From NCBI GenBank assembly GCA_031180725.1, contig JAPSLO010000006.1:306052-370051 (forward strand): a stretch of 64,000 nucleotides of DNA, given 5' to 3'. Numbering within the stretch: position 1 is the stretch's first letter; each line of letters opens with the position of its first letter. Below, one piece after another: positions 18,313 to 27,020 of this stretch. The position numbers and the translations under genes are program-made. This stretch comes from Roseomonas sp. GTDB lineage: Bacteria > Pseudomonadota > Alphaproteobacteria > Acetobacterales > Acetobacteraceae. The notes below the pieces were generated by a model, which was not told where the DNA came from, made no database searches, and worked only from the letters and a program-made list of their open reading frames with translations.

Positions 18313-19089
18313 CTATTGACTGGCGGGCGGGATCTGCGCGGCGGCCGGGATCAGCGGCGTTGCCGGCGCTGGCGTCTGCGGTGCCGTCCCGGCCGAGGCC
18401 TGCGGCGTCGCGGCCGTCGGCGCCTGCGATGTTGTTGCCGCCGAGGGCTGCAGTTCCGCCGCGGCCGGCGGCTGGGCCGGTGCAGAGGCGGGCGCCGCAG
18501 CAGCGGGATCGGTGGCCGGCATGCCGGCGGTGCCAGGCGCAATCTCCTGCGCGGCCGCAGGGCTCGCGCCTGCCACGGGCGCTGGGGTCGGGGCGGGCGC
18601 CTCGGCCTGGGCCGGCAGATGCGTTGGCGCGGGATCACCAGGCTGCGTGTAGTCCTTCACGATGCGCGCCTGATTGCCGGCGATCACCAGCACGCGCTCC
18701 CCGATCTCGAGCGGCGTCTCTTCGCGCTGGGTGACCGAGACCAGCTCGCCATTCGTCTTGCGCACAATGTATTCGGTAGCGGTCGTATCGCCGGCGACGC
18801 GTTCCGCTGCCGTGCCAAACAGCCCGCCCACAAGCGCACCGCCTACGGCACCGATGGCGCCGGCCATGTTCCCGCCCGGGGTCTGGGAGCCGATGATGCC
18901 ACCGGCCGCGCCGCCGGTAGCCGCGCCCGTGCTGCCTTCGGCCTGCACGATCACGGCACGCCGGCCGATGATGACGCCCTGCTCCACGCGGTTCATCTGC
19001 TGAACCGCGTTGGTGGCATAGGCATCGGGGGAATAGCGGGGTCCGCAGGCAACAAGGGCGAGCGGCAGCAGCAGGAGAGCGGCACGCAT
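18313..19089 (-). CDS. Glycine-zipper outer membrane lipoprotein (SlyB/Pcp-like) with Ala/Pro tail
   Basis: 258 residues. MRAALLLLPLALVACG is a lipoprotein signal with lipobox LVAC. After it, RRAVIVQAEGSTGAATGGAAGG and AGAIGAVGGALVGGLFG form the glycine-zipper 2TM region, followed by a small beta domain (EYIVRKTNGELVSVTQ). The last 100 residues are low-complexity Ala/Pro/Thr, probably a periplasmic tether. SlyB-like proteins are about 155 residues, so the tail is an addition. The ATG at 19089 puts the signal at the start. Confidence 0.87.
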   Translation of the reverse strand: MRAALLLLPLALVACGPRYSPDAYATNAVQQMNRVEQGVIIGRRAVIVQAEGSTGAATGGAAGGIIGSQTPGGNMAGAIGAVGGALVGGLFGTAAERVAGDTTATEYIVRKTNGELVSVTQREETPLEIGERVLVIAGNQARIVKDYTQPGDPAPTHLPAQAEAPAPTPAPVAGASPAAAQEIAPGTAGMPATDPAAAAPASAPAQPPAAAELQPSAATTSQAPTAATPQASAGTAPQTPAPATPLIPAAAQIPPASQ

Positions 19090-19444
19090 GGCCGGGCGGA
19101 ATAATTGAACCGGGCCTCGCCCGCCACCCTGCATTCGCAATCTACGCGCCCGCGGAGTGCAGGGCGGCCAGAAGATCACGTCTTCGGGAGTGGCCCTATA
19201 CCTGCCATGATTTTGACTGCGGTCGAGGACGACTGCCTAGTCCCGCCGACCTGACTCGCTGCGCTTCCGGAAGAACCGGGACCGTAGCGGCCTCCAGGAC
19301 GCGCTCTGTCACCGCTTCGGCGTTGACACCCCGGTCTGGCGGGCCGCATGGCGCCGCCATGAACCATTCCGCGTGCCAGTCGATGGCTGACCTGCCAGCA
19401 ATGCGGGTTGAAGCCAGCCCGCGCCGAGGCCACACCCCGCCATC
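19090..19444. other. Intergenic stretch upstream of lipoprotein gene and metN, possible gene remnant
   Basis: 355 bases without an intact gene. Between 19241 and 19390 on the plus strand, a startless open frame reads LQDALCHRFGVDTPVW, which resembles the C-terminal end of class-V (isopenicillin-N-epimerase-like) aminotransferases; it may be a decayed gene end. I looked for a SAM-II type riboswitch ahead of metN and did not find one. Promoters for both flanking genes should lie here but I cannot place them with confidence. Confidence 0.3.
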
Positions 19445-20491
19445 ATGACGGAGACCGCCCCCAACCGGGCCATCGTGCTGCAGGGCCTGACGAAATGCTT
19501 CGTCGCCGGCGGCACGCTTGCGCTGGACGATGTCTCGCTGGCCGTGCAGGCAGGCGAGGTGTTTGGCATCGCCGGCCGCTCCGGCGCCGGGAAATCCACC
19601 TTGATCCGTACCGTGAACCTGCTGGAACGCCCTGATTCCGGCCGGGTGACAGTGCTGGGCCAGGATATGCTGGCGCTGGAGGAGGACGCGCTGCGCACCG
19701 CCCGGCGCGGCATCGGCATGGTTTTCCAGCACTTCAACCTGCACACCCGCCGCACGGTGGCGGAGAATGTCGCCTTCCCGCTGGAGATCGCCGGCATCGC
19801 TGCCGCCGAGCGCCGGGCCCGTGTGGCGGAAATCCTGCCGCTGGTGGGGCTGGAGGCGAAGCGCGATGCCTATCCCGCACAGTTGTCGGGCGGCCAGAAG
19901 CAGCGCGTAGGCATCGCGCGCGCCCTGGCTTCCCGCCCGAAGATCCTGCTCTGCGACGAAGCCACGAGTGCGCTGGATCCCGAGACAACGCGGGAGATCC
20001 TGGCATTGATCCGCGACCTGCGCGACCGACTGGACCTGACGGTGCTGCTCATCACGCATGAGATGTCGGTGGTGAAGGCGATCTGCGACCGTGTGGCGGT
20101 GATGGAGGCCGGCCGCATCATCGAGGAAGGCCGGGTCTTCGAGGTGTTCACCCGCCCGCGCCACGCCACCACCCGCAGCTTCGTGGCGGAGGTGATCGGC
20201 CACGGTGTACCGGACAGCACGCTGGCCCGCCTGCCGCAGCCAGAAGCGGGGGAGGTGCGCCGCCTGGTGCAGGTGGTCTTCACCGGCCCGCACGCGACGC
20301 GCGCGGTGGTCAGCCAGGCCAGCCGGGACTTTGGCCTGGACGTCAACATCGTCTCCGGGCGCGTGGACGAGATCGCGGGCGAGCCATTCGGCGTCATGGC
20401 GCTGGCCGCCTATGGCGCGCCGGGCCAGGTGGAGCGCGCCTTCGACTGGATGCGCAGCCTGGGCCTGACCGTGACGGAACTGCACGCATGA
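19445..20491 (+). CDS. metN: Methionine ABC transporter ATP-binding protein
   Basis: 348 residues. Walker A GRSGAGKST (about 44-52), signature LSGGQKQRVGIARAL, Walker B ILLCDEATSALDP, and switch His in LLITHEMSV. After the ATPase domain a C-terminal ACT-like NIL domain (from about 265) would bind methionine and give feedback inhibition of uptake. First gene of metN-metI-metQ-metQ, all on the plus strand. The start is the only ATG before the conserved VLQGLTKCF. Confidence 0.95.
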   Translation: MTETAPNRAIVLQGLTKCFVAGGTLALDDVSLAVQAGEVFGIAGRSGAGKSTLIRTVNLLERPDSGRVTVLGQDMLALEEDALRTARRGIGMVFQHFNLHTRRTVAENVAFPLEIAGIAAAERRARVAEILPLVGLEAKRDAYPAQLSGGQKQRVGIARALASRPKILLCDEATSALDPETTREILALIRDLRDRLDLTVLLITHEMSVVKAICDRVAVMEAGRIIEEGRVFEVFTRPRHATTRSFVAEVIGHGVPDSTLARLPQPEAGEVRRLVQVVFTGPHATRAVVSQASRDFGLDVNIVSGRVDEIAGEPFGVMALAAYGAPGQVERAFDWMRSLGLTVTELHA

Positions 20492-20543
20492 AGGCCGCCG
20501 ATTCACGCTTTCGGGCGTTCGTCCTCCAGCGACCAGAGGCCGC

Positions 20544-21206
20544 ATGAGCTGGCTGACCCCCACCCTGCAGGACCTGATGATCCAGGCGCTGTGGGAGACC
20601 ATTATCATGGTGGGCGCCAGCGCCGGCATTGCTGTGGCGCTGGGCCTGCCGCTGGCGCTGCTGCTGCATGTCACCTCGCCGGGCGGGCTGAGCCCCAATG
20701 CCTGGATCAACCGGCCTATCGGGCTGGCGGTGAACGCCGCGCGCTCCACGCCCTTCATCATCCTGATGGTGGCCATCGTGCCCTTCACCCGGCTGGTCGC
20801 CGGCACCTCCATCGGCACCACCGCGGCCGTGGTGCCTCTGGCCTTGGCCGCCACCGCCTTCCTGGCCCGGCTGTTCGAGAACGCGCTGCGCGAGGTGGAC
20901 CGCGGCGTGATCGAGGCGGCCCGCGCCATGGGTGCCACGCGCATGCAGATCGTGTGGAAGGTGCTGGTGCCGGAAGCCCTGCCAGGGCTGATCGCGGCCA
21001 CGACCGTTGCGCTCGTCTCGCTGGTGGGCTTCTCCGCCATGGCCGGGGCGGTGGGCGGCGGTGGGCTTGGCGATCTTGGCATCCGCTTCGGCTATCAGCG
21101 TTTCATGCCGGAGGTGATGGCGACAGTCGTCATCATCCTGATCCTCTTCGTGCAGGGCCTGCAGTCGCTGGGCGACTGGCTGGTCCGGCGCATGTCGCAC
21201 CGTTGA
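20544..21206 (+). CDS. metI: Methionine ABC transporter permease
   Basis: 220 residues with five or six hydrophobic spans, normal for MetI. The ATPase-contact loop (EAA motif) is VIEAARAMGATRMQIVWKVLVPEALPG. It opens with TLQDLMIQALWETIIMV, as MetI proteins do. It lies 52 bases after metN and is followed by the first binding protein after 16 bases, so it is part of the operon. Confidence 0.95.
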   Translation: MSWLTPTLQDLMIQALWETIIMVGASAGIAVALGLPLALLLHVTSPGGLSPNAWINRPIGLAVNAARSTPFIILMVAIVPFTRLVAGTSIGTTAAVVPLALAATAFLARLFENALREVDRGVIEAARAMGATRMQIVWKVLVPEALPGLIAATTVALVSLVGFSAMAGAVGGGGLGDLGIRFGYQRFMPEVMATVVIILILFVQGLQSLGDWLVRRMSHR

Positions 21207-21222
21207 TATGGAGAAGAACCTG

Positions 21223-22020
21223 ATGATCCGCCGTCGCACGCTTGCCGCGGCCGCGCTGCTGATGCCCGTCGCCGCGCAGGCCCAGGAGGTAGGCAGCGCG
21301 CAGCGCCCCCTCCGGATCGGCGTCACTGCCGGCCCGCAGGCCCAGGTGATGGAGAAGGTGCGCGAGATTGCGGCGCGCGATGGCCTGGCGCTGCGCATCG
21401 TGGAGTTCCAGGACTACATCCAGCCGAATGCGGCGCTGGCCGCCGGCGACCTGGACGCCAACAGCTACCAGCACCAGCCCTTCCTGGATCAGCAGGTGCG
21501 CGACCGCCGCCTGCCGCTTGTTAGCGTGGCCAAGACGATGATTTTCCCGATCGGCGTCTATTCCCGCCGGCACCGCCGCGTGGAGGACATTCCGCAGGGC
21601 GGCCGCGTGGCGATCCCGAACGACCCGACCAATGGCGGCCGCGCGCTGGTTCTGCTGGCCAGCCATGGCGCCATCAAGCTGCGGGACGGTGCCGATTTTC
21701 GTGCCACCATCGGTGACATCACGGAGAACCCGAAGCGTCTGCGCATCGTGGAGCTGGAAGCCGCGCAGCTTCCCCGCGTGCTGGACGAGGTCGAGGCCGC
21801 GGTGATCAACCAGAATTATGCGCTGCCCGCGGGTCTGAATCCGCTGCGTGACGCCATTGCGCTGGAAAGCGGCGACAGCCCCTATGCCAATATCATCGTC
21901 GTACGCCAGGTGGACCAGCAGGCCCCCTGGGTACGGCGCCTGATCGCTGCCTATCACACGCAGGAGGTGAAGGACTTCGTCCAGACCACCTTCCAGGGCG
22001 CCGCGATCCCGGCCTTCTGA
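21223..22020 (+). CDS. metQ: Methionine-binding lipoprotein-family protein MetQ, copy 1
   Basis: 265 residues from the ATG at 21223, which has GGAGAAG about 7 bases upstream; an ATG at 21208 is in frame. The signal (RRRTLAAAALLMPVAAQAQ) lacks a lipobox Cys, so this is a free periplasmic protein. Family signatures are DYIQPNAALAAGDLDANSYQH, IPNDPTNGGRAL and TENPKRLRIVELEAAQLPR. The paralogue follows directly. Binding of methionine or a derivative is expected. Confidence 0.93.
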   Translation: MIRRRTLAAAALLMPVAAQAQEVGSAQRPLRIGVTAGPQAQVMEKVREIAARDGLALRIVEFQDYIQPNAALAAGDLDANSYQHQPFLDQQVRDRRLPLVSVAKTMIFPIGVYSRRHRRVEDIPQGGRVAIPNDPTNGGRALVLLASHGAIKLRDGADFRATIGDITENPKRLRIVELEAAQLPRVLDEVEAAVINQNYALPAGLNPLRDAIALESGDSPYANIIVVRQVDQQAPWVRRLIAAYHTQEVKDFVQTTFQGAAIPAF

Positions 22021-22031
22021 GGAGCTCGCGC

Positions 22032-22838
22032 ATGATCCATCGCCGTTCCGTCCTGGCACTGCCAGGGCTGCTGCTGCCCGGCATTGCACTGGCGCAATCC
22101 GCCGAGCTGGGCACCGCCGCGCGTCCCGTGCGCGTGGGCGTCACCCAGGGCGTGCATGCCCAGACCTTCGAGAAGGTCAGCGAAGTGCTGGCGCGCGAGG
22201 GCTTCATGACGCGCGGGATCGAGTTCGGCGACTTCATCCAGCCGAACGCGGCGCTGGCGGCCGGCGATCTGGATGCCAATGCCTATCAGCACCTGCCCTT
22301 CCTGGAAGCGCAGCGCGCCCAGCGTGGCTATGACTTCGTGCCGGTGGGGAAGACGGTGCTGACACTGATGGGCGTCTTCTCCCGCAAGCACCGTGACCTG
22401 GCAAACCTGCCGAGCGGCGCGCGCGTCGCCATTCCGAACGACCCGACGAATGGTGGCCGCGCGTTGCTGCTGTTGGCACAGGCGGGCGTCTTCCGCCTGC
22501 GCCCGGGCGCCGATCATCGCGCCACCATCGCCGACATTACGGAGAACCCGAAGCGAATCCGCATCGTGGAACTGGAAGCGGCCACGATCGTCCGCGCGCT
22601 GGAGGATGTGGATGCCGGCGCGATCACCGGCAACTACGCGGTGCCGGCCGGCCTGAACCCGCTGCGCGACGCGCTGGCGCGGGAGGATGAGCAGAGCGTC
22701 TATACCGTGCTGGTGGTGGTGCGGCGACGTGACGAAAACGCGCCCTGGGCGCGACGGCTGGCGCAGGGCTATGCGCATCCGGAGGTGAAGGCTTTTGTAG
22801 AGCGGACCTTCGGCGGCGCGGTGATCTCGGGCGCCTGA
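22032..22838 (+). CDS. Methionine-binding protein MetQ, copy 2
   Basis: 268 residues, clearly homologous to the gene before it (same FGDFIQPNAALAAGDLDAN, IPNDPTNGGRALLLL and TENPKRIRIVELEAAT blocks), but with a different signal region and many substitutions, so an old tandem duplication. It starts 11 bases after the first copy. Two binding proteins on one permease suggests broadened ligand range, for instance L- and D-methionine or sulfoxide; this is inference. A GC-rich hairpin follows. Confidence 0.92.
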   Translation: MIHRRSVLALPGLLLPGIALAQSAELGTAARPVRVGVTQGVHAQTFEKVSEVLAREGFMTRGIEFGDFIQPNAALAAGDLDANAYQHLPFLEAQRAQRGYDFVPVGKTVLTLMGVFSRKHRDLANLPSGARVAIPNDPTNGGRALLLLAQAGVFRLRPGADHRATIADITENPKRIRIVELEAATIVRALEDVDAGAITGNYAVPAGLNPLRDALAREDEQSVYTVLVVVRRRDENAPWARRLAQGYAHPEVKAFVERTFGGAVISGA

Positions 22839-22845
22839 GGGGCGC

Positions 22846-22872
22846 GCGGGAGGGGCGCAGCCCCCCTCCCGC
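22846..22872 (+). terminator. Terminator-like hairpin after metQ2
   Basis: GCGGGAGGGG pairs with CCCCCTCCCGC around a short loop just after the metQ2 stop codon. Only CTTTGGTGTT follows, a poor T tract, so termination may be partial. Confidence 0.5.
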
Positions 22873-22963
22873 CTTTGGTGTTAAAGCCGATCGAGGTCCA
22901 GGAGGCTAAGCCTTCTTGCGAGCGGGATCCGGGGAGGGCAGGACCCTCCCTGGTAGTGCCAGC

Positions 22964-23587
22964 TCAGGCGCCCGGATCATAGCGCTCGCAGAAATCCTTA
23001 ATGTCGCTGCTGCGGAAGTCTTCCATCCGCGCCAGCAGCATTTCGAAGGGCCAGTTCCACCAGGCAATGCGTTGCAGCCGGACCGCGAACTCCGGCGGGA
23101 AGCGGTCCCTGATGCGCTTCGCCGGCACGCCGCCCACGATGGTGTAGGGCGCCACGTCGCGCGAGACGACGGCGCCCGCTGCCAGCACCGCGCCATCGCC
23201 CACCTTCACCCCGGGCAGTATCGTCACGCCGTGGCCGATCCACACATCATGCCCGATCACCACGCGATCGCCGCGGCGTGCCGCGAAGAAAGCGGCATCC
23301 CGCCTACCCCGCGCATCATAGTACTCCGGCACATAGGTGAAGCGATGCTGGGACGGCCGCTCCATGGGATGGTTCGGCGCGCCGATGCGCACCGCAGCCG
23401 CGATGGCGCAGAAGCGGCCGATATCCGCATCGGCGATCATGCAGTCTCGGCCGACATAGCTGTAATCACCGAGTGTGCTGTATTCGATGTCGGTCCGCGC
23501 CAGCACCTCGCAGCAGCGGCCAATCTGCGCCTCACGCAGCTTCGCTTCCGGGTGGATGACGGTCTCGGCAATTTTGGGGCGGGTCAT
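22964..23587 (-). CDS. Hexapeptide-repeat acyltransferase of the phosphonate-linked (DapH/DapD/GlmU-related) family
   Basis: 207 residues. It has a left-handed beta-helix: [21 protein letters not shown], then [52 protein letters not shown] and [16 protein letters not shown]. The [12 protein letters not shown] block and the C-terminal WWNWPFE match the family often found in phosphonate operons (the TIGR03308 type, from memory). No phn genes are here. Instead the ATG at 23587 overlaps the stop of a decayed ABC-ATPase tail as ATGA, which suggests it was once the second gene of an operon whose front part was lost. Whether it is still expressed is unclear. Confidence 0.87.
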   Translation of the reverse strand: MTRPKIAETVIHPEAKLREAQIGRCCEVLARTDIEYSTLGDYSYVGRDCMIADADIGRFCAIAAAVRIGAPNHPMERPSQHRFTYVPEYYDARGRRDAAFFAARRGDRVVIGHDVWIGHGVTILPGVKVGDGAVLAAGAVVSRDVAPYTIVGGVPAKRIRDRFPPEFAVRLQRIAWWNWPFEMLLARMEDFRSSDIKDFCERYDPGA

Positions 23588-23696
23588 GCGACGGCGAGCT
23601 CGGGCCTGTCTACGGCAAAGGCGGTGGCTTCGATCTGCCGCCCGCCCTGCGCATTGAACAAGTGAACCGTTGTTCTGGGAAGCGCAGATGCACCGC
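23584..23696 (-). pseudogene. C-terminal remnant of an ABC transporter ATPase (UgpC/MalK-like TOBE end)
   Basis: On the minus strand, [10 protein letters not shown] is read in one frame at 23696-23667, and [17 protein letters not shown] in the neighbouring frame from 23667 down to a TGA at 23584. Joined, they give the usual end of a carbohydrate or phosphonate type ABC ATPase (V-x-L-x-F-P-x-x-R-x-HLFD-x-x-x-G). A one-base offset separates the two frames, and a stop codon interrupts further upstream at 23706, so the gene is dead. Its stop overlaps the acyltransferase start. Confidence 0.5.
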
Positions 23697-23851
23697 GCGG
23701 CCGGCCTAGCCTGGTGCCCGGCGGAACTAGCGGCGCGACATGACGGGGGGATAGCGCTTCGATGACAGGACAATGATGTTGAGGTTCTCCCAGCCCCTCG
23801 CCGCCCGGCGCCGTACTGCTAGCCTGGGCCAAACGGCAGGAGGGACGCCCG

Positions 23852-24736
23852 ATGGCGCGCATCGGCTTTGTCGGTCTTGGTAATATGGGTGGGCCCATGG
23901 CCCGCAATCTGGTGAAGGCCGGCCACCGGGTGGCGGTTTTCGACATCGTGCCGGCGCTGGCGGCGCGCTGTGTCGAAGCCGGCGCCATCGCCGCGGCCAG
24001 CGCGGCGGAGGCGGCGCGCGGTGCGGAGATGGTCTTCACCATGCTGCCCGCCGGCCAGCATGCGCGGGCCGCCTGGCTGGGCGAGGGCGGCATGGCGGCC
24101 GCCAGCGCGGCCGATGCGGTGCTGGTGGATTGCTCCACCATCGATGTGACGACGGCGCGGGAGGTGGCGGCCGGCTGCGGCCGTCCCTTCCTGGATGCGC
24201 CGGTCTCGGGTGGCGTAATGGGGGCGGAGGCGGCGACCCTGACCTTCATGGTGGGCGGCCCGGCCGACGCCTTCGCGCAGGTGGAGCCTGTGCTGAAGCA
24301 GATGGGCCGCGCGGCGATCCATTGCGGTGATGCGGGTGCGGGCCAGGCGGCGAAGGCCTGCAACAACATGATCCTGGCTGCCACGATGATCGTGACCTGC
24401 GAGGCTTTCGTGCTGGCCGAGAAGCTGGGCCTGTCGCACCAGGCGCTGTTCGAGGTGGCGTCGAAAAGCTCCGGCCAGAGCTGGAGCCTGACCACCTATT
24501 GCCCGGTGCCCGGCCCGGTGCCGGGCAGCCCGGCGAATCGCGACTATGTGCCGGGCTTCTCCGCCGCACTGATGCTGAAGGATCTGGGCCTGGCGGCGGA
24601 GGCGGCCGCCGCTTCCGGCGCTGCCACGCCGATGGGCGCGAAGGCGCTGGAGCTGTACCGGCGCTTTGTGGAATCCGGCGGGGCGGGCAAGGATTTTTCG
24701 GGCATCATCGCCATGCTGCGGGCCGGCACCAGCTGA
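23852..24736 (+). CDS. mmsB: NAD(P)-dependent 3-hydroxyisobutyrate dehydrogenase-family protein
   Basis: 294 residues. The dinucleotide site is RIGFVGLGNMGGPMARNLVKAGH at the N-terminus. The family substrate signature is DAPVSGGVMGAEAATLTFMVGG, and the catalytic Lys lies in GAGQAAKACNNM (about 171). KDLGLAAEAAAASG completes the pattern. The best fit is 3-hydroxyisobutyrate dehydrogenase of valine breakdown, but related beta-hydroxyacid dehydrogenases look alike and no other valine genes are present. dinB is convergent, 12 bases after the stop. Confidence 0.88.
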   Translation: MARIGFVGLGNMGGPMARNLVKAGHRVAVFDIVPALAARCVEAGAIAAASAAEAARGAEMVFTMLPAGQHARAAWLGEGGMAAASAADAVLVDCSTIDVTTAREVAAGCGRPFLDAPVSGGVMGAEAATLTFMVGGPADAFAQVEPVLKQMGRAAIHCGDAGAGQAAKACNNMILAATMIVTCEAFVLAEKLGLSHQALFEVASKSSGQSWSLTTYCPVPGPVPGSPANRDYVPGFSAALMLKDLGLAAEAAAASGAATPMGAKALELYRRFVESGGAGKDFSGIIAMLRAGTS

Positions 24737-24748
24737 GGCCGGGGCGCA

Positions 24749-26041
24749 TCATGCTCCTCGGCGGGTGGGACGGGGCGGGGCATTGGGCAACGCGCCGGCC
24801 GCGCGCCCGCTGACGATCGCGTCCGTCCCGAATTTCGCGCGCAGTTTCTCCACTGCATCCCACTTCGCCGCGCGTTTCCCGGCATCGGGATCCGCGAGAT
24901 CCGGCAGATCCGCATCCCGCCCGGGTGCCAGGGGCTGCGCCCCGATGCCGATCAGTCGGAAGGCGGTGCCGGTGGCTTCCCTGGCCAGCAGGGGCTGAGC
25001 GGCCTTGAACAAGGATTCGGGCAGGCGCGTCGGGCTGGCCAGGCGGGTGTTGCGGGTACGGGTGGAGAAGTCGGCGGTCTTCAGCTTCAGCACCACGCCG
25101 CCGGCGGCGAAGTCCTTCTCCTTCAGCCGGCGGGCCAGCTTCTCGCACAGCCGCCACAGCTTGGATTCCAGCGCCGGGATGTCGCGCAGGTTGGCCTCGA
25201 AGGTGGTCTCGGCCGAGATGGACTTGGTCTCGCGATCCGGGCTCACCTGGCGGTTGTCCTCGCCGCGGGCACGGGCGGCGAAGGCGGGGCCGTCCTCGCC
25301 GAAGCGGCGGGCGGCCTCGCGCGCATCCAGCGCGGCGATCTGGCCCAGGCGCGTGAAGCCGGCCGCGGTCAGCTTCTTCGCGAAGGCGGGGCCGATGCCG
25401 GGCAGCAAGGTCACGGGTTGCTCGGCGAGCCAGGCCGCGGCCTCGGCGCCCAACACGGCGAAGCCGCGCGGCTTGTCGCGCTCGGCGGCCAGCTTCGCCA
25501 GCAGCCGGTTGCGCGCCAGGCCGATGGAGATGGTGATGCGCAGCCGCTGCTCCACGGCACGGGCGAAGCGGGCCAGCACCACGGCGGCCGGCGCCTTATG
25601 CAGCGCCTCGGTGCCCGCCAGGTCCAGCACGGCTTCATCAATGGACAGCGGCTGCACCAGTGGCGTCAGGGCTTCCATCATCGCCCGCACCTCTCGCGCC
25701 ACGGCCACGTATTTCGCCATCTCCGGCTTGATGACGACGGCATCGGGGCAGAGGGCGAGGGCCCTGAACATCGGCATGGCGCTGCGCACGCCGCGGGTGC
25801 GTGCCACGTAGCATGCCGCCGCGACCACGCCGCGCCGGCCGCCGCCGACAATGACCGGCTTGGTCAGCAGTTCCGGCCGATCGCGCTTCTCGATGCTCGC
25901 ATAGAAGGCGTCGCAATCCACATGGGCGACGGTAAGTGTGAAGAGTTTGGGATGCGCGACAACGCGGCGGGATCCGCAGGCCGGGCAGCGGGCGAAATCC
26001 CGCGCCTCGTGATGGTCGCAGTCGCGGCAGAGGGCGGGCAT
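24749..26041 (-). CDS. dinB: DNA polymerase IV (Y-family translesion polymerase) with N-terminal zinc ribbon
   Basis: 430 residues. The catalytic core begins AHVDCDAFYASIEKRD (Asp42 and Asp44) and has SIDEAVLDLAGTEAL, where the Asp-Glu pair (135-136) is intact but the usual Phe of SIDEAFLDL is Val. Before the core, a CRDC...CPAC pair (Cys5, 8, 19, 22) should bind zinc, an addition known in some alphaproteobacterial DinB proteins. The end lacks an obvious QLxLF clamp motif. The ATG at 26041 lies one base after the stop of the ROK kinase gene, so the two are translated from one message. Confidence 0.93.
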   Translation of the reverse strand: MPALCRDCDHHEARDFARCPACGSRRVVAHPKLFTLTVAHVDCDAFYASIEKRDRPELLTKPVIVGGGRRGVVAAACYVARTRGVRSAMPMFRALALCPDAVVIKPEMAKYVAVAREVRAMMEALTPLVQPLSIDEAVLDLAGTEALHKAPAAVVLARFARAVEQRLRITISIGLARNRLLAKLAAERDKPRGFAVLGAEAAAWLAEQPVTLLPGIGPAFAKKLTAAGFTRLGQIAALDAREAARRFGEDGPAFAARARGEDNRQVSPDRETKSISAETTFEANLRDIPALESKLWRLCEKLARRLKEKDFAAGGVVLKLKTADFSTRTRNTRLASPTRLPESLFKAAQPLLAREATGTAFRLIGIGAQPLAPGRDADLPDLADPDAGKRAAKWDAVEKLRAKFGTDAIVSGRAAGALPNAPPRPTRRGA

Positions 26042-26042
26042 C

Positions 26043-26939
26043 TCATCCGCCGTCCCAGAGCCGCGCGGCACCGAGCACGCCGGAGCTGTCGCCATGCACC
26101 GCCCGCAGCACGGGGGTATCGAAGGTGTCGCTGAAGACGTGGCGCGGAATCAAGCGGGGCAGGACCTCATACAGATGGTCCATGTTGGAAAGCCCGCCGC
26201 CCAGCACGATGGCGTCCGGATCCAGCAGGTTCACCACCGCCGCCAGCGCCCGGGCCAGGCGATCCGCATGGCGGCGCAAGGCGGCTTCGGCCTCGGCATC
26301 GCCGGCAGCGGCGCGGCGGGGCAGGCCGCTGGCATCGCGTGCCCCCGGCCCGTCGCAACTGGCGGCCAAAGCGGGGCCGCAAAGGAAGGCCTCGACGCAG
26401 CCGCGCTGGCCGCACCAGCAATGCGGGCCGGGGAATTCCTCCGGCGTCATCCAGGGCAGGGGGTTGTGGCCCCATTCGCCCGCCACGCGGTTGCGCCCCT
26501 CCAGAATGCGCCCCTTCACCACCAGGCCACCGCCCACGCCCGTGCCCAGGATCACCGCGAAGACGCTGGCGTAGCCCGCACCAGCGCCATCCGCGGCCTC
26601 GCTCATCGCCAGGCAATTGGCGTCGTTGGACAACCGTACGGGCCGGCGAAGCCGCGCTTCCAGATCGGCGCCCAGGGGGCGGCCGTTGAGATGGGTGGAA
26701 TTTGCGCCCCGGATCAGGCGGGTGCGCGGGTTCTCGCTGCCCGGGATGCCGATGCCGAGGCTGGCCGTGCTGCCCAGTTCCGACTCGGCGCTCTCAACCA
26801 GGCCGGCGATGGCGGCGATGGTGCCGGGATAGTCGCCTGGGCTGGGTACGCGGCGGCGCAGGCGGATGCTGCCCGCGGCGTCCAGTGCCGCCACTTCGAT
26901 CTTGGTGCCGCCGAGATCAATGCCGATGCGCCATGACAT
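26043..26939 (-). CDS. ROK-family sugar kinase
   Basis: 298 residues. The ATP site is RIGIDLGGTKIEVAALD. The ROK zinc signature is GHNPLPWMTPEEF, then CWCGQRGCVEAF, and the catalytic Asp lies in RLSNDANCLAMSEA. GIGIPGSENPRTRLIRGANS is typical of NagK/Mak-type fructokinases or N-acetylglucosamine kinases. The sugar cannot be decided. The ATG at 26939 gives the canonical MSWRIGIDLGG start. It precedes dinB with almost no gap and is divergent from the tusA-like gene. Confidence 0.9.
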   Translation of the reverse strand: MSWRIGIDLGGTKIEVAALDAAGSIRLRRRVPSPGDYPGTIAAIAGLVESAESELGSTASLGIGIPGSENPRTRLIRGANSTHLNGRPLGADLEARLRRPVRLSNDANCLAMSEAADGAGAGYASVFAVILGTGVGGGLVVKGRILEGRNRVAGEWGHNPLPWMTPEEFPGPHCWCGQRGCVEAFLCGPALAASCDGPGARDASGLPRRAAAGDAEAEAALRRHADRLARALAAVVNLLDPDAIVLGGGLSNMDHLYEVLPRLIPRHVFSDTFDTPVLRAVHGDSSGVLGAARLWDGG

Positions 26940-27020
26940 GGGCGAAGGGTGGCGCCAGCAGGTCCCTGGGGGCAAGACGCCGGCTTGCCCGGCCCGCCGG
27001 GCGGTGCTGGACTCCTGCGC

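Noticed and set aside
19090..19444. SAM-II riboswitch ahead of metN
   Set aside because: I looked for its pseudoknot core and conserved loop sequence and did not find them.
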